Source: Polynucleobacter meluiroseus (GTDB lineage: Bacteria; Pseudomonadota; Gammaproteobacteria; Burkholderiales; Burkholderiaceae). From it: a stretch of DNA of 55,888 nucleotides. Shown here one piece after another: positions 34,351-43,876 of this stretch (the stretch's first letter is position 1; every line of letters begins with the position of its first letter). The stretch is from assembly GCA_945879115.1 (NCBI GenBank), contig CAMDUR010000012.1, forward strand, positions 1 through 55,888. Direction: 5' to 3'. Both the position numbers and the translations under genes were made by a program. The notes below the pieces were generated by a model. That model worked only from the letters and a program-made list of their open reading frames with translations. It did no database searches and was not told where the DNA came from.

Positions 34351-34692
34351 ATGAAACGTATTCTGATGGCTGCTGTAACAGCATCTTTTGTATTCTCAGC
34401 CAATGCAGCTGATCTAAAAAAAGGTCAAGAACTTGTATCAAAGGGTGCTTGTATTGGTTGTCATGGTGAAAACCTCAATAAACCTGTAGTTGCTGAGTAT
34501 CCAAAGCTAGCAGGTCAACCTGCTGACTACCTTTACCACGCTCTTAAATCATACAAAGTAACGAACAATCCTAATCTTGGTCGTAGTAATGCCATCATGG
34601 TAGGTCAAATGGCTCAATATTCTGATAGAGATCTAAAAGATATGGCTGCTTATATTTCTAGCTTGCCAGGTACGTTGGTGATGAAGAAGTAA
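34351..34692 (+). CDS. Cytochrome c (class I), second of a tandem pair
   Basis: A 113-residue cytochrome c with a signal peptide ending near residue 20 (FVFSANAA) and the haem motif C34-I-G-C37-H38. LAGQPADYLYHALKSYK parallels the first protein, and a MAQYSDRDLKDMAAYISSLPG end is typical of c553/c4 domains. The pair may act as a split diheme c4-like electron carrier to an oxidase. TAGGAG lies 7 bases before the ATG. Confidence 0.87.
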   Translation: MKRILMAAVTASFVFSANAADLKKGQELVSKGACIGCHGENLNKPVVAEYPKLAGQPADYLYHALKSYKVTNNPNLGRSNAIMVGQMAQYSDRDLKDMAAYISSLPGTLVMKK

Positions 34693-34751
34693 TTCTCTTC
34701 TAACCCATCAAAAAGCCGCTGAATTGAAAGATTGAGTGGCTTTTTTAATAC

Positions 34752-35384
34752 TTACTTAGCCGCTAATTGCCCCTGCAAGAGGTGCTCTTTCATGAGTTTT
34801 TCCGATAAATCAGCATCTCGAGCTAGTAGGGCAGAGAGTATTTTGCGATGCTCTATCAGTGAGCTTTCCAGGCGACCACGCTTACTCAGTGAATCGCGTC
34901 TTTGAAGTTTTAATACTTTTCTTAAATCATGGATTACTCGTTGCATCCAAGGATTGGCGCAAATCTCTTGAATTTTGTCGTGAAACTGCTGATTAATGGC
35001 AAAAAACAGATCCAAGTCTCGATCAGCAGCCGAGCGTTCTAACTTTAAATGAAGACTATCTAGGTCCTCGAGCTCTTTTTCCGTGGCTATTTTGGTGACT
35101 TCTCGACAAGCTTGACCCTCTAAAAGAGCCAAAACCGTAAAGATTTGGCTTAAATCTGACTTTGAGACCTCGGTGACATAAGCCCCGCGCCGCATTTTCA
35201 TGGTGATTAAGCCTTCTGCAGCTAGGACCTTGATCGCTTCACGCATGGGCGTGCGGCTAATGCCGTACTGGATCGCTAATGCTTGCTCATCAACCCAGTC
35301 TCCAGGGGCGAATTCATGCGAAAAGATGCTGGTTCGCAGTCTTTCAGCTACTTCTTCATAGAGAGGTCTTGGGTTAAGCGTCAT
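34752..35384 (-). CDS. GntR family regulator (FadR/FCD subfamily)
   Basis: A 210-residue regulator: winged helix (EEVAERLRTSIFSHEFAPGDWVDEQALAIQYGISRTPMREAIKVLAAEGLI, about residues 10-60) and FCD ligand-binding domain with acidic/His ligands in the C-terminal helices. Divergent from the methylmalonyl-CoA mutase operon, so it probably controls propionate-unit catabolism in response to an acyl-CoA or organic acid. Confidence 0.85.
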   Translation of the reverse strand: MTLNPRPLYEEVAERLRTSIFSHEFAPGDWVDEQALAIQYGISRTPMREAIKVLAAEGLITMKMRRGAYVTEVSKSDLSQIFTVLALLEGQACREVTKIATEKELEDLDSLHLKLERSAADRDLDLFFAINQQFHDKIQEICANPWMQRVIHDLRKVLKLQRRDSLSKRGRLESSLIEHRKILSALLARDADLSEKLMKEHLLQGQLAAK

Positions 35385-35387
35385 TTT

Positions 35388-35424
35388 GAATTATGAATTA
35401 TGAATGCATAAAATTAAAAATGCA
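35388..35424. promoter_or_regulatory. Candidate GntR operator region
   Basis: Two exact tandem heptamers GAATTAT (35388-35401) are followed by GAATGCAT, and TGCAT-N10-ATGCA (35405-35424) forms an inverted repeat. This lies between the divergent gntR and mutase genes, where a shared operator would be expected. Confidence 0.4.
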
Positions 35425-35486
35425 AGGTAATTGTAAAGAATTATCTGTTAAATTACGCTTATTAGTTAATGTGCAGTGGAGATGAG

Positions 35487-37658
35487 ATGAGTTCAAGTAA
35501 TAACAAATGGCCGACATTCAGTACCCCAGGCATTGAATCCTGGGAAAAAGCTGCTACTAAATCAGCTCCCAATGGTGATATTGATGCCTTAGGATGGAAA
35601 ACACCTGATGGCATTAAGCTCAAAGCTCTCTACACGGCAGCCGATACAGAGGGATTACCTTTCTCAAACACCTTACCAGGATTTGAGCCATTTGTTCGTG
35701 GCCCTCAAGCGACCATGTACTCAGTTCGTCCTTGGACCATTCGCCAATACGCTGGCTTCTCAACTGCTGAAGAATCTAATGCTTTTTATCGCCAAGCTCT
35801 TTCAGCTGGTGGACAAGGTGTATCGGTCGCTTTTGACTTAGCTACTCACCGTGGTTATGACTCTGATCATCCTCGCGTGACGGGTGATGTGGGTAAAGCT
35901 GGAGTTGCCATTGATTCAGTAGAAGATATGAAAATCTTATTCAATGAGATTCCATTGGACAAGGTTTCTGTTTCCATGACCATGAACGGAGCGGTATTGC
36001 CCATCTTGGCAGCTTATGTTGTCGCTGCTGAAGAGCAGGGTGTGAAGCAAGATCAGTTATCGGGCACGATTCAGAACGATATTCTGAAAGAGTTCATGGT
36101 GCGTAACACTTACATCTACCCGCCCGAGCCATCGATGCGCATCATTGGTGACATCATTGAGTACAGTTCTAAAAACATGCCGAAGTTCAACTCGATTTCT
36201 ATTTCGGGTTACCACATGCAAGAGGCGGGAGCTAATCAAGCTTTGGAATTAGCTTTCACGATTGCTGACGGTAAAGAATATGTCAAAACTGCAATAGCTA
36301 AAGGTTTAGACGTAGATGACTTTGCAGATCGGTTGTCATTCTTCTTTGCCATTGGTATGAACTTCTACTTAGAAGTAGCCAAGCTACGAGCTGCTCGCTT
36401 GTTGTGGTGGAAGGTTATGAAAGAGTTCAATCCTAAGAACCCTAAATCATTGATGTTGCGCACACATTGCCAAACATCTGGTTGGTCTTTAACAGAGCAA
36501 GATCCTCACAACAACGTAGTTCGTACTACTGTAGAAGCCATGGCAGCTATTTTTGGCGGTACACAGTCTTTGCACACCAATTCATTTGATGAAGCGATTG
36601 CTTTGCCTACTAACTTCTCATCACGTATTGCTCGCAATACGCAGTTGATCCTTCAAGAAGAAACTCACATTACCAATGTGATTGATCCTTGGGCTGGCTC
36701 TTACATGATGGAAAAGCTCACTCATGACATGGCTGATAAAGCTTTAGAAATCATTGCAGAAGTTGAAGCTATGGGTGGCATGACCAAAGCTGTTGAGAAC
36801 GGCTGGGCTAAATTAAAAATTGAAGCTGCCGCTGCCGAAAAGCAAGCATGTATTGATTCTGGTAAAGATGTGATTGTTGGTGTTAACAAATATAAGTTAG
36901 CCAAAGAAGACAACATCGACATCATGGCCATTGATAACAACAAAGTCCGTGATTCACAAATCGTTCGTTTGAAAGAAGTAAAAGCCAAGCGCGATAGCGC
37001 GAAGGTTCAAGCCGCATTGGATGCACTGACGCACGCTGCAGAAACTAATACAGGTAACTTATTAGCTTTAGCCATCGAGGCGTCTCGCCAAAGAGCAACA
37101 GTAGGTGAAGTATCTGATGCATTAGAAAAAGTTTTTGGGCGCCATCGCGCCGATACTCAAAAGGTGACTGGTGTGTATGCAGCTGCTTATGACTCAGCAG
37201 AAGGCTGGGATAAATTAAAAACAGAAATTGCCAACTTTGCTAAAGAAGAAGGTCGTCACCCTCGAGTGATGATTGCCAAGCTTGGTCAAGATGGTCATGA
37301 TCGTGGAGCAAAGGTTGTTGCTACGGCATTTGCAGATTTAGGCTTTGATGTGGACATGGGACCTTTGTTCCAAACTCCTGAAGAGTGTGCTCGCCAAGCG
37401 ATCGAAAATGACGTGCACGCTTTGGGTGTGTCAACTTTAGCTGCAGGTCATAAAACTCTCGTGCCGGCCATCATTGCTGAACTCAAAAAGCAAGGTGCTG
37501 AGGACATCATTGTTTTCGTAGGAGGAGTGATTCCTCGTCAAGACTATGAAGAACTTTATGAGGCAGGTGTCAAAGGTATTTATGGTCCTGGTACACCAAT
37601 ACCAGCTTCAGCCAAAGATGTTCTTGAGCAAATTCGTTTGTCGCTTAAGAAGAAGTGA
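35487..37658 (+). CDS. scpA: Methylmalonyl-CoA mutase (single-chain, B12-dependent)
   Basis: About 723 residues with an N-terminal TIM-barrel mutase domain ([48 protein letters not shown]) and a C-terminal cobalamin-binding domain with the DxHxxG ligand motif DGHDRG (His about 604). It interconverts methylmalonyl-CoA and succinyl-CoA. GGAGA at 35478-35482 precedes ATG 35487; an in-frame ATG at 35469 lacks a binding site. First gene of the propionate operon. Confidence 0.93.
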   Translation: MSSSNNKWPTFSTPGIESWEKAATKSAPNGDIDALGWKTPDGIKLKALYTAADTEGLPFSNTLPGFEPFVRGPQATMYSVRPWTIRQYAGFSTAEESNAFYRQALSAGGQGVSVAFDLATHRGYDSDHPRVTGDVGKAGVAIDSVEDMKILFNEIPLDKVSVSMTMNGAVLPILAAYVVAAEEQGVKQDQLSGTIQNDILKEFMVRNTYIYPPEPSMRIIGDIIEYSSKNMPKFNSISISGYHMQEAGANQALELAFTIADGKEYVKTAIAKGLDVDDFADRLSFFFAIGMNFYLEVAKLRAARLLWWKVMKEFNPKNPKSLMLRTHCQTSGWSLTEQDPHNNVVRTTVEAMAAIFGGTQSLHTNSFDEAIALPTNFSSRIARNTQLILQEETHITNVIDPWAGSYMMEKLTHDMADKALEIIAEVEAMGGMTKAVENGWAKLKIEAAAAEKQACIDSGKDVIVGVNKYKLAKEDNIDIMAIDNNKVRDSQIVRLKEVKAKRDSAKVQAALDALTHAAETNTGNLLALAIEASRQRATVGEVSDALEKVFGRHRADTQKVTGVYAAAYDSAEGWDKLKTEIANFAKEEGRHPRVMIAKLGQDGHDRGAKVVATAFADLGFDVDMGPLFQTPEECARQAIENDVHALGVSTLAAGHKTLVPAIIAELKKQGAEDIIVFVGGVIPRQDYEELYEAGVKGIYGPGTPIPASAKDVLEQIRLSLKKK

Positions 37659-37687
37659 AAATTTATTTAGATCGATAAAAAAGCTAA

Positions 37688-38707
37688 ATGAACGCACAAG
37701 ATCAAGCTCTCTTTGATGCAATCTGTGGACCAGGCGCAAAACCTGGACCTGAGCAACGTCGATCAATGGCAAAGGCAATTACTTTGCTAGAGTCAACTAG
37801 GCCAGATCACCGACTGAGAGCCGATGAGTTACTGAATGCCATTTTGCCTAAGAGTGGTAACTCTTTTAGATTGGGTATTTCTGGCGTTCCTGGTGTTGGC
37901 AAATCGACATTCATCGAAGTTTTGGGTCTTTACCTCATAGAAAAAGGGCATCGTGTTGCTGTGTTGGCGATTGATCCTTCTTCCACCATCAATGGTGGCT
38001 CTATATTGGGTGACAAAACTCGCATGGAGTTTTTATCAGTTCATGAAAAAGCTTTTATCCGCCCAAGCCCTTCCTCAGGTAACTTAGGTGGAGTTGCTGA
38101 AAAAACGCGTGAAGCGATGCTGGTCGCTGAAGCAGCGGGGCATGATGTGGTAATTGTTGAGACCGTGGGTGTGGGTCAAAGCGAAATTGCTGTAGCCAAT
38201 ATGACTGATATGTTTGTCTTGTTGCAACTGCCCAATGCCGGTGATGACCTACAAGCGATTAAAAAAGGTGTGATGGAATTAGCTGATCTTGTCATCATTA
38301 ATAAAGTTGACTTAGATCCTGATGCCGCTATGCGCGCGCAAGCTCAAATCTTGAGTTCTTTGCGCTTATTTAGTATGCATGGCAATCCTGATCATGCTCA
38401 CCATGATGAAGCACTTTGGCATCCTCGCGTGATGAAGATGAGTGCTTTGAAATCAGAAGGCATTACAGAATTTTGGGATTTTGTGAATCAATTCCAAAAT
38501 ATCCAAACAAGGTATGGTCATCTCAAGAGCCGTCGTCAAAATCAGTCTCAGGCCTGGATGTGGGAGCGCATTGAAGCAGGACTTAAGCAAAGTTTTGAAA
38601 ATAATCAAGCGGTTCAAAAACTGCTTCCTGACTTAACGCGTGCTGTTAATGCTGGAGAGATCGCTGCCTCGGTAGCCGCCAGAAAATTATTAGATTTAAT
38701 GAAGTGA
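37688..38707 (+). CDS. meaB: MeaB/ArgK family GTPase, methylmalonyl-CoA mutase chaperone
   Basis: A 339-residue SIMIBI-class G protein. Walker A is GVPGVGKS (about residues 64-71), Mg-binding DPSS follows at about 96-99, and NKVD (about 197-200) gives guanine specificity. MeaB binds the mutase, gates B12 loading and rescues inactivated enzyme. It follows the mutase gene by 29 bases. Confidence 0.92.
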   Translation: MNAQDQALFDAICGPGAKPGPEQRRSMAKAITLLESTRPDHRLRADELLNAILPKSGNSFRLGISGVPGVGKSTFIEVLGLYLIEKGHRVAVLAIDPSSTINGGSILGDKTRMEFLSVHEKAFIRPSPSSGNLGGVAEKTREAMLVAEAAGHDVVIVETVGVGQSEIAVANMTDMFVLLQLPNAGDDLQAIKKGVMELADLVIINKVDLDPDAAMRAQAQILSSLRLFSMHGNPDHAHHDEALWHPRVMKMSALKSEGITEFWDFVNQFQNIQTRYGHLKSRRQNQSQAWMWERIEAGLKQSFENNQAVQKLLPDLTRAVNAGEIAASVAARKLLDLMK

Positions 38708-38774
38708 AATAAGTGAAGTGAAATAAGTTATTAAAAAAATTTGATTTAGATTTAGAAATAAGGGAACACATTCT

Positions 38775-40307
38775 ATGAACGACATCATTAAACAATTAGA
38801 AGCCAAGAGAGAGCAGGCTCGCCTGGGTGGTGGTCAAAAGCGTATCAATGCCCAACATGGCAAAGGTAAGTTGACTGCACGTGAGCGCATTGAACTCTTA
38901 CTCGATGAAGGTTCATTTGAAGAGTGGGATATGTTCGTTGAACATCGCTGTACTGATTTTGGTATGGCTGACGAGTCTGTGCCAGGTGATGGTGTTGTCA
39001 CCGGTTACGGCATGATCAATGGTCGTTTGGTATTTGTATTCTCACAAGACTTCACAGTGTTTGGCGGTTCATTGTCTGAAGCACATGCAGAGAAGATTTG
39101 TAAGGTGATGGATCAAGCCATGAAGGTGGGAGCACCTGTGATTGGTTTAAATGACTCCGGTGGCGCACGTATTCAAGAAGGTGTGGCATCTTTGGGTGGT
39201 TATGCAGAGATTTTCCAGCGCAACGTATCTGCTTCTGGTGTGATTCCTCAGATATCTCTCATCATGGGACCATCAGCCGGTGGTGCAGTGTATTCGCCAG
39301 CTTTAACAGATTTTATATTCATGGTCAAAGACAGTTCATACATGTTTGTGACAGGACCTGAAGTCGTTAAGACTGTGACGCATGAAGAGGTAACGGCTGA
39401 AGAATTGGGTGGTGCCTTGACGCATTCAACCAAGTCAGGAGTATGTGACCGTTCTTTTGATAATGATGTTGAAGCCATCATGATGTTGCGTCGTTTCTTT
39501 AATTACCTACCGCTATCAAACAAAGAAAAACCACCAGTTAGAAAAGCTGCTGATACGGCAGAGCATTTAGATTATTCATTAGACACACTGGTGCCGGATA
39601 ATGCGAACAAGCCTTACGACATGCATGAGCTCATCACCAAGACAGTGGACGATGGTGATTTCTTTGAACTACAGCCAGACTACGCTAAAAATATTATTAT
39701 TGGTTTTGCGCGTATTGAAGGACAAACAGTTGGTATTGTGGCTAATCAGCCATTAGTTCTTGCCGGTTGTTTAGATATCAAATCTTCAATTAAAGCTGCT
39801 CGCTTTGTACGCTTCTGTGATGCATTTAATATTCCGGTGGTGACCTTTGTGGATGTTCCAGGATTCATGCCCGGCACCGCTCAAGAATACGGCGGCATCA
39901 TCAAGCATGGCGCTAAATTGCTTTACGCTTACGCAGAATGCACTGTTCCTAAAATTACTGTGATCACTCGCAAAGCCTATGGCGGTGCGTATGACGTGAT
40001 GGCTTCTAAACACTTAAGAGGTGACGTGAACTTTGCCTGGCCATCAGCTGAAATCGCAGTGATGGGTCCTAAGGGTGCTGTTGAAATTATCTTCCGTGAA
40101 GAAAAGGGCAATCCTGTGAAGTTAGCCGAGCGTGAAGCTGAGTACAAATCTAAATTTGCTAATCCATTCGTGGCAGGTCGTCGTGGTTACATTGATGATG
40201 TGATCATGCCTCACGAAACTAGGAAGCGTGTAGCGCGATCTTTAGCAATGCTGAAAGATAAGGATCTAGAAAATCCATGGCGCAAACACGGCAACATCCC
40301 CCTTTAA
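38775..40307 (+). CDS. pccB: Propionyl-CoA carboxylase beta (carboxyltransferase) subunit
   Basis: A 510-residue carboxyltransferase. Typical blocks are [22 protein letters not shown] (about residues 31-52), [34 protein letters not shown] and [31 protein letters not shown]. Length and motifs match PccB rather than AccA or AccD. It transfers the carboxyl group from biotin to propionyl-CoA. The alpha subunit gene follows after 17 bases. Confidence 0.93.
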   Translation: MNDIIKQLEAKREQARLGGGQKRINAQHGKGKLTARERIELLLDEGSFEEWDMFVEHRCTDFGMADESVPGDGVVTGYGMINGRLVFVFSQDFTVFGGSLSEAHAEKICKVMDQAMKVGAPVIGLNDSGGARIQEGVASLGGYAEIFQRNVSASGVIPQISLIMGPSAGGAVYSPALTDFIFMVKDSSYMFVTGPEVVKTVTHEEVTAEELGGALTHSTKSGVCDRSFDNDVEAIMMLRRFFNYLPLSNKEKPPVRKAADTAEHLDYSLDTLVPDNANKPYDMHELITKTVDDGDFFELQPDYAKNIIIGFARIEGQTVGIVANQPLVLAGCLDIKSSIKAARFVRFCDAFNIPVVTFVDVPGFMPGTAQEYGGIIKHGAKLLYAYAECTVPKITVITRKAYGGAYDVMASKHLRGDVNFAWPSAEIAVMGPKGAVEIIFREEKGNPVKLAEREAEYKSKFANPFVAGRRGYIDDVIMPHETRKRVARSLAMLKDKDLENPWRKHGNIPL

Positions 40308-40324
40308 TCGATTAGGAAAAGAAC

Positions 40325-42322
40325 ATGTTTAAAAAGATTCTGATTGCTAACCGTGGTGAGATTGCTTGCCGCGTCATTAAAACAGCCCGCAAGATGGGTA
40401 TTAAAACTGTTGCGGTTTATTCTGAAGCAGATAAAGATGCCCGCCACGTTGAGATGGCTGATGAGGCCGTTTGTATAGGCCCAGCACCGTCTCGTGAGTC
40501 TTATCTTAAGATGGATAACATCATCAAGGCCTGCAAAGATACTGGCGCTGAAGCGGTTCATCCGGGTTATGGTTTCTTATCTGAGAACGAAGCTTTTGCT
40601 AAACGCTTAGAAGAAGAAGGCATTATTTTCATTGGACCCAAGCATTATTCAATAGCTTCGATGGGCGACAAGATCGCATCTAAGAAGTTAGCCAATGAGG
40701 CTAAAGTTAATACGATTCCTGGTTACAACGAAGCGATTGACACACCTGAGTCTGCAGTGAAAATTGCACAGGGTATTGGTTACCCAGTCATGATCAAAGC
40801 TTCAGCTGGTGGTGGCGGTAAAGGCTTGCGTGTTGCATTTAACGACAAAGAAGCTTTCGAAGGATTCTCAGCATGTAAAAATGAAGCTTTAAGTAGCTTT
40901 GGCGATGATCGCGTCTTTATTGAAAAGTTTGTTGAAGAGCCGCGCCACATTGAGATTCAGGTTTTAGGTGATGCTCATGGCAACACAGTTTATTTGTGGG
41001 AGCGTGAGTGTTCCATTCAGCGTCGTCATCAAAAAGTTATTGAAGAGGCACCTTCACCATTCATCAGTGAAGCAACTCGTAAGGCGATGGGTGAGCAAGC
41101 TGTTGCTCTAGCTAAGGCTGTTAAATACCAATCAGCTGGCACGGTTGAGTTCGTTGTGGGCAAAGACCAGTCGTTCTATTTCTTAGAAATGAACACGCGT
41201 TTGCAAGTTGAACATCCTGTCACAGAATCGATTACCGGCCTAGACTTGGTAGAGCAGATGATTCGTGTGGCTGCAGGTGAAAAACTATCATTTAGTCAAG
41301 GCGATATTCCACGCAATGGCTGGTCGATGGAATGCCGTATCAATGCGGATGATCCTTATCGCAGTTTCTTACCTTCCATTGGTCGCTTAGTGAGATACCA
41401 ACCTCCAGCAGAAGTTGATGGTGTGCGTGTAGATACTGGCGTGTATGAGGGTGGTGAGATTCCGATGCACTACGACTCCATGATTGCTAAATTAATTGTG
41501 CATGGTAAAGATCGTATGGATGCCATTATGAAAATGCGCGCTGCATTGAATAAATTTGTCATCCGTGGCATACATTCGAACATTCCATTCCAAGCAGCCT
41601 TGATGCAGCATCCACGTTTTATTTCTGGGGACTTTAATACAGGTTTCATTGCTGAAGAGTTTCCACATGGTTTTAGAGCCAGTGATGTCAAGCCTGCAGA
41701 CTTAGGCTTGATGGATGCTTTAGCAACGGCAGTTCATCGCCGCTACTTAGAGCGTGCCACAGGCATCTATGGCCAGTTAGAAGGTCATGAAATGAAGATT
41801 CCAGAGAGCTTCGTCGTAGCCTCTGGCGAAGCTGGCAAGATGGATTATGTGACAAGCAATATTGAGCCGACAGCCTCGGGTTACAAAGTGATTGTTAAAA
41901 ATAAGACTTATGATATTCAGACTGAATGGAATCCAGGTCAGATTATTTATAGCGCAGTGATTAACGGTCAAGAAATTGCTGCTCAAGTAGAGCGTACTAA
42001 TCTGTTCTATCGTATTCAGTTTGATGGTGTGCGTGTTGATAGCTTGGTCTTGACACCCAACGGTGCTGAGATGCAAAAGTTAATGCCTTTCAAAGAGCCA
42101 CCTGATATGTCTAAGTTCCTCTTGTCACCCATGCCGGGTTTGTTGGTGGATGTGGCTGTGACAGTGGGTCAAAAAGTAGAAGCTGGTCAGCGCTTAGCTG
42201 CCATTGAAGCGATGAAGATGGAGAACGTCTTATTAGCTACTCAAGACGGTGTGATTGCCGAAGTGATGGCTGCTAAAGGTGAGAGCCTTGCCGTCGACCA
42301 ACAAATTCTTAGATTTGAATGA
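40325..42322 (+). CDS. pccA: Propionyl-CoA carboxylase alpha (biotin carboxylase/BCCP) subunit
   Basis: A 665-residue biotin carboxylase fused to a biotin carrier. The N-terminus is [17 protein letters not shown]; the ATP-grasp glycine loop is [12 protein letters not shown] (about residues 160-171), [14 protein letters not shown] follows, and the biotin site is EAMKMEN with K631. The intervening region has the PccA-specific BT domain that joins the beta subunit. It makes D-methylmalonyl-CoA from propionyl-CoA with PccB. Confidence 0.93.
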   Translation: MFKKILIANRGEIACRVIKTARKMGIKTVAVYSEADKDARHVEMADEAVCIGPAPSRESYLKMDNIIKACKDTGAEAVHPGYGFLSENEAFAKRLEEEGIIFIGPKHYSIASMGDKIASKKLANEAKVNTIPGYNEAIDTPESAVKIAQGIGYPVMIKASAGGGGKGLRVAFNDKEAFEGFSACKNEALSSFGDDRVFIEKFVEEPRHIEIQVLGDAHGNTVYLWERECSIQRRHQKVIEEAPSPFISEATRKAMGEQAVALAKAVKYQSAGTVEFVVGKDQSFYFLEMNTRLQVEHPVTESITGLDLVEQMIRVAAGEKLSFSQGDIPRNGWSMECRINADDPYRSFLPSIGRLVRYQPPAEVDGVRVDTGVYEGGEIPMHYDSMIAKLIVHGKDRMDAIMKMRAALNKFVIRGIHSNIPFQAALMQHPRFISGDFNTGFIAEEFPHGFRASDVKPADLGLMDALATAVHRRYLERATGIYGQLEGHEMKIPESFVVASGEAGKMDYVTSNIEPTASGYKVIVKNKTYDIQTEWNPGQIIYSAVINGQEIAAQVERTNLFYRIQFDGVRVDSLVLTPNGAEMQKLMPFKEPPDMSKFLLSPMPGLLVDVAVTVGQKVEAGQRLAAIEAMKMENVLLATQDGVIAEVMAAKGESLAVDQQILRFE

Positions 42323-42329
42323 GGTTGAT

Positions 42330-42821
42330 ATGAGCAATTCATCTACAGGTAACTCTTCAACAGCTAAGCCATTTAAAATTTTAGGGATTCAGCAAGTAGC
42401 TATTGGTGGCACTGATAAGACCAAACTACAGAAGTTGTGGGTAGAAATGTTGGGTCTTGAAGTGACAGGTACTTTCCAATCAGAGCGTGAGAACGTCGAT
42501 GAAGACATTTGCTCCATGGGTAAAGGTCCTTACAAAGTTGAAGTAGATTTGATGCAGCCCATCGACCCTGAAAAAAAACCAGCGGTTCACACCACTCCTT
42601 TAAATCACATTGGATTATGGGTCGATCATTTACCGGAAGCGGTGGAGTGGTTGACTGCTAAAGGTGTCCGTTTTGCTCCTGGCGGCATTCGCAAGGGTGC
42701 GGCAGGCTATGACATCACTTTTTTACATCCCAAGGCCAATGAAGAGTTCCCGATTGGTGGAGAAGGCGTTTTGATTGAACTGGTTCAAGCACCACCCGAG
42801 GTTATTGCTGCATTGGGATAA
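42330..42821 (+). CDS. VOC-family protein, putative methylmalonyl-CoA epimerase-like
   Basis: A 163-residue protein with two half-VOC motifs: [27 protein letters not shown] (about residues 18-44) and [25 protein letters not shown] (about 91-115). Its place at the end of an operon that needs a D-to-L methylmalonyl-CoA epimerase argues for that role. It is not a textbook epimerase sequence, so lactoylglutathione-lyase-like annotation is also possible. GAGG at 42321-42324 supports ATG 42330. Confidence 0.78.
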   Translation: MSNSSTGNSSTAKPFKILGIQQVAIGGTDKTKLQKLWVEMLGLEVTGTFQSERENVDEDICSMGKGPYKVEVDLMQPIDPEKKPAVHTTPLNHIGLWVDHLPEAVEWLTAKGVRFAPGGIRKGAAGYDITFLHPKANEEFPIGGEGVLIELVQAPPEVIAALG

Positions 42822-42851
42822 ATTAAACCCTTTTTTCAAGTGATTTAAATT

Positions 42852-42885
42852 AAAAAACGCCGCGCTATTAGTGCGGCGTTTTTTA
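42852..42885 (+). terminator. Intrinsic terminator of the propionate operon
   Basis: AAAAAACGCCGC and GCGGCGTTTTTT pair across a short AT-rich loop, with a T-run at the end. A classic Rho-independent terminator directly after the VOC gene. Confidence 0.9.
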
Positions 42886-42916
42886 TTCATAACTCTAATT
42901 ACATAAGTATATTAGA

Positions 42917-42934
42917 TGCTATACTTGTATAGCA
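42917..42934. promoter_or_regulatory. Palindromic operator overlapping toxin-antitoxin promoter
   Basis: TGCTATAC-TT-GTATAGCA is an 18-base perfect palindrome. It includes a -10-like TATACT and lies 16 bases before the antitoxin start. RelB-type antitoxins bind such palindromes, alone or with toxin, to repress their own operon. Confidence 0.65.
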
Positions 42935-42949
42935 AAAGAAGGAGGGTTT

Positions 42950-43174
42950 ATGTTAGCAATTCGACTACCTGTAGATATTGAATCAAGGCTTGGAAATTTA
43001 GCGAAAAAAACTGGTCGCACCAAAACCTTTTATGCACGCGAGGCAATCTTAGAATACATAGATGATCTTGAGGATCTTTATTTGGCAGAAAAGAGACTTG
43101 GCGACATTCAAAAGGGCAAAACAAAGACAATCAAACTAAACCAATTGGAGCGTGAACTTGGTTTGGCAGATTGA
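42950..43174 (+). CDS. RelB/DinJ-type ribbon-helix-helix antitoxin
   Basis: A 74-residue protein. The N-terminal ribbon-helix-helix is [20 protein letters not shown] then [19 protein letters not shown]; the acidic and Lys-rich remainder should wrap the toxin. The toxin gene overlaps its 3' end by 23 bases. GGAGG at 42940-42944 precedes the ATG. Confidence 0.85.
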   Translation: MLAIRLPVDIESRLGNLAKKTGRTKTFYAREAILEYIDDLEDLYLAEKRLGDIQKGKTKTIKLNQLERELGLAD

Positions 43175-43427
43175 ATTTGACCCAGCAGCCAAAAAGGAAT
43201 TAGGAAAATTAGACCCCCAGATAGCCAAGCGCATACTGAAATTTTTAAAAACACGGCTTGCCACTCAAGCAGACCCTAGAAAAATAGGGGAAGCGTTAAA
43301 AGGAGAAACTCTGGGAGAGTTCTGGAAATACCGTGTTGGAGACTATAGGATTATTGCAAGCATTCAAGATAAGACTGTTTGCATTCTTGTCCTAAGAATT
43401 GGTAATCGCAAGGAAGTTTATAGGTAA
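43152..43427 (+). CDS. RelE/ParE superfamily toxin
   Basis: About 91 residues: [29 protein letters not shown] (helical pair) and [36 protein letters not shown], with the RVGDYR and HR/N-Kx-VY features of RelE mRNA interferases. GTG 43152 is only one base from the GGAG at 43147-43150, so TTG 43158 (giving the more typical start M-V-W-Q-I-E) may be the true start. Its targets would be translating mRNA. Confidence 0.85.
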   Translation: MNLVWQIEFDPAAKKELGKLDPQIAKRILKFLKTRLATQADPRKIGEALKGETLGEFWKYRVGDYRIIASIQDKTVCILVLRIGNRKEVYR

Positions 43428-43429
43428 TA

Positions 43430-43466
43430 AAAAAACCGTCAAACTTATAAAGCTTGGCGGTTTTTC
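43430..43466. terminator. Terminator after the toxin gene
   Basis: AAAAAACCGTCAA and TTGGCGGTTTTT flank a loop of about 12 bases and end in a T-run. It closes the toxin-antitoxin operon and, read on the other strand, the small converging gene. Confidence 0.8.
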
Positions 43467-43500
43467 TTATGGGTATGATCTGTTTTTTATGATTATTTGA

Positions 43501-43671
43501 TCATGCGTAGGCTTGCATATAGGTCAGTCCTTTGCGCCATTCGGAGAAGGCTGCCAGCTTTGGCGGTAGCTCACGAATAGCTCCAATAAGGAGTAAACCT
43601 TTGTTTTTATTCAATTCTTTACACAAAGCAACAAAATCGTCATCAGATAAATGGTTAAAACCGTATCTCAC
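43501..43671 (-). CDS. Small hypothetical protein (56 aa), GTG start
   Basis: A minus-strand frame starting GTG at 43671, with AAAAGGAG a few bases upstream, and ending at the TGA at 43501-43503. The 56 residues begin MRYGFNHLSDDDFVALCKEL and continue NKNKGLLLIGAIRELPPKLAAFSEWRKGLTYMQAYA. It is soluble, helical and mixed in charge. No family is recognised. The strong binding site and coding-like composition argue it is real. Confidence 0.55.
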   Translation of the reverse strand: MRYGFNHLSDDDFVALCKELNKNKGLLLIGAIRELPPKLAAFSEWRKGLTYMQAYA

Positions 43672-43876
43672 CGAAGGCTCCTTTTAAAGTGTCCTTGAAC
43701 CTTAAACGCGGCTTCCATGGGTTTCGTTGACAGATTTGACATTAATTTGTCAGAAATTCTTGAAAGTGGGCTCTAGCTAGAGGGGACTTTTTCTTCTCCA
43801 AAAGGCATAATGTCACTTTTGCTTCAAACGCTTTACGTACTTATAACCATAACTATTTGTTTTACAGGAGTTTTTT
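43672..43876. other. Leader region of malate synthase gene
   Basis: About 205 bases without a gene. TGACA-TTAATT-TGTCA (43737-43752) is an inverted repeat, and TTGACA occurs at 43727-43732. These may form part of the malate synthase promoter or operator. CAGGAG precedes the malate synthase ATG. Confidence 0.35.

Noticed and set aside
43674..43760. A sigma70 promoter for malate synthase using TTGACA 43727
   Set aside because: No good -10 box at 16-18 bases; retained only as a possible element.
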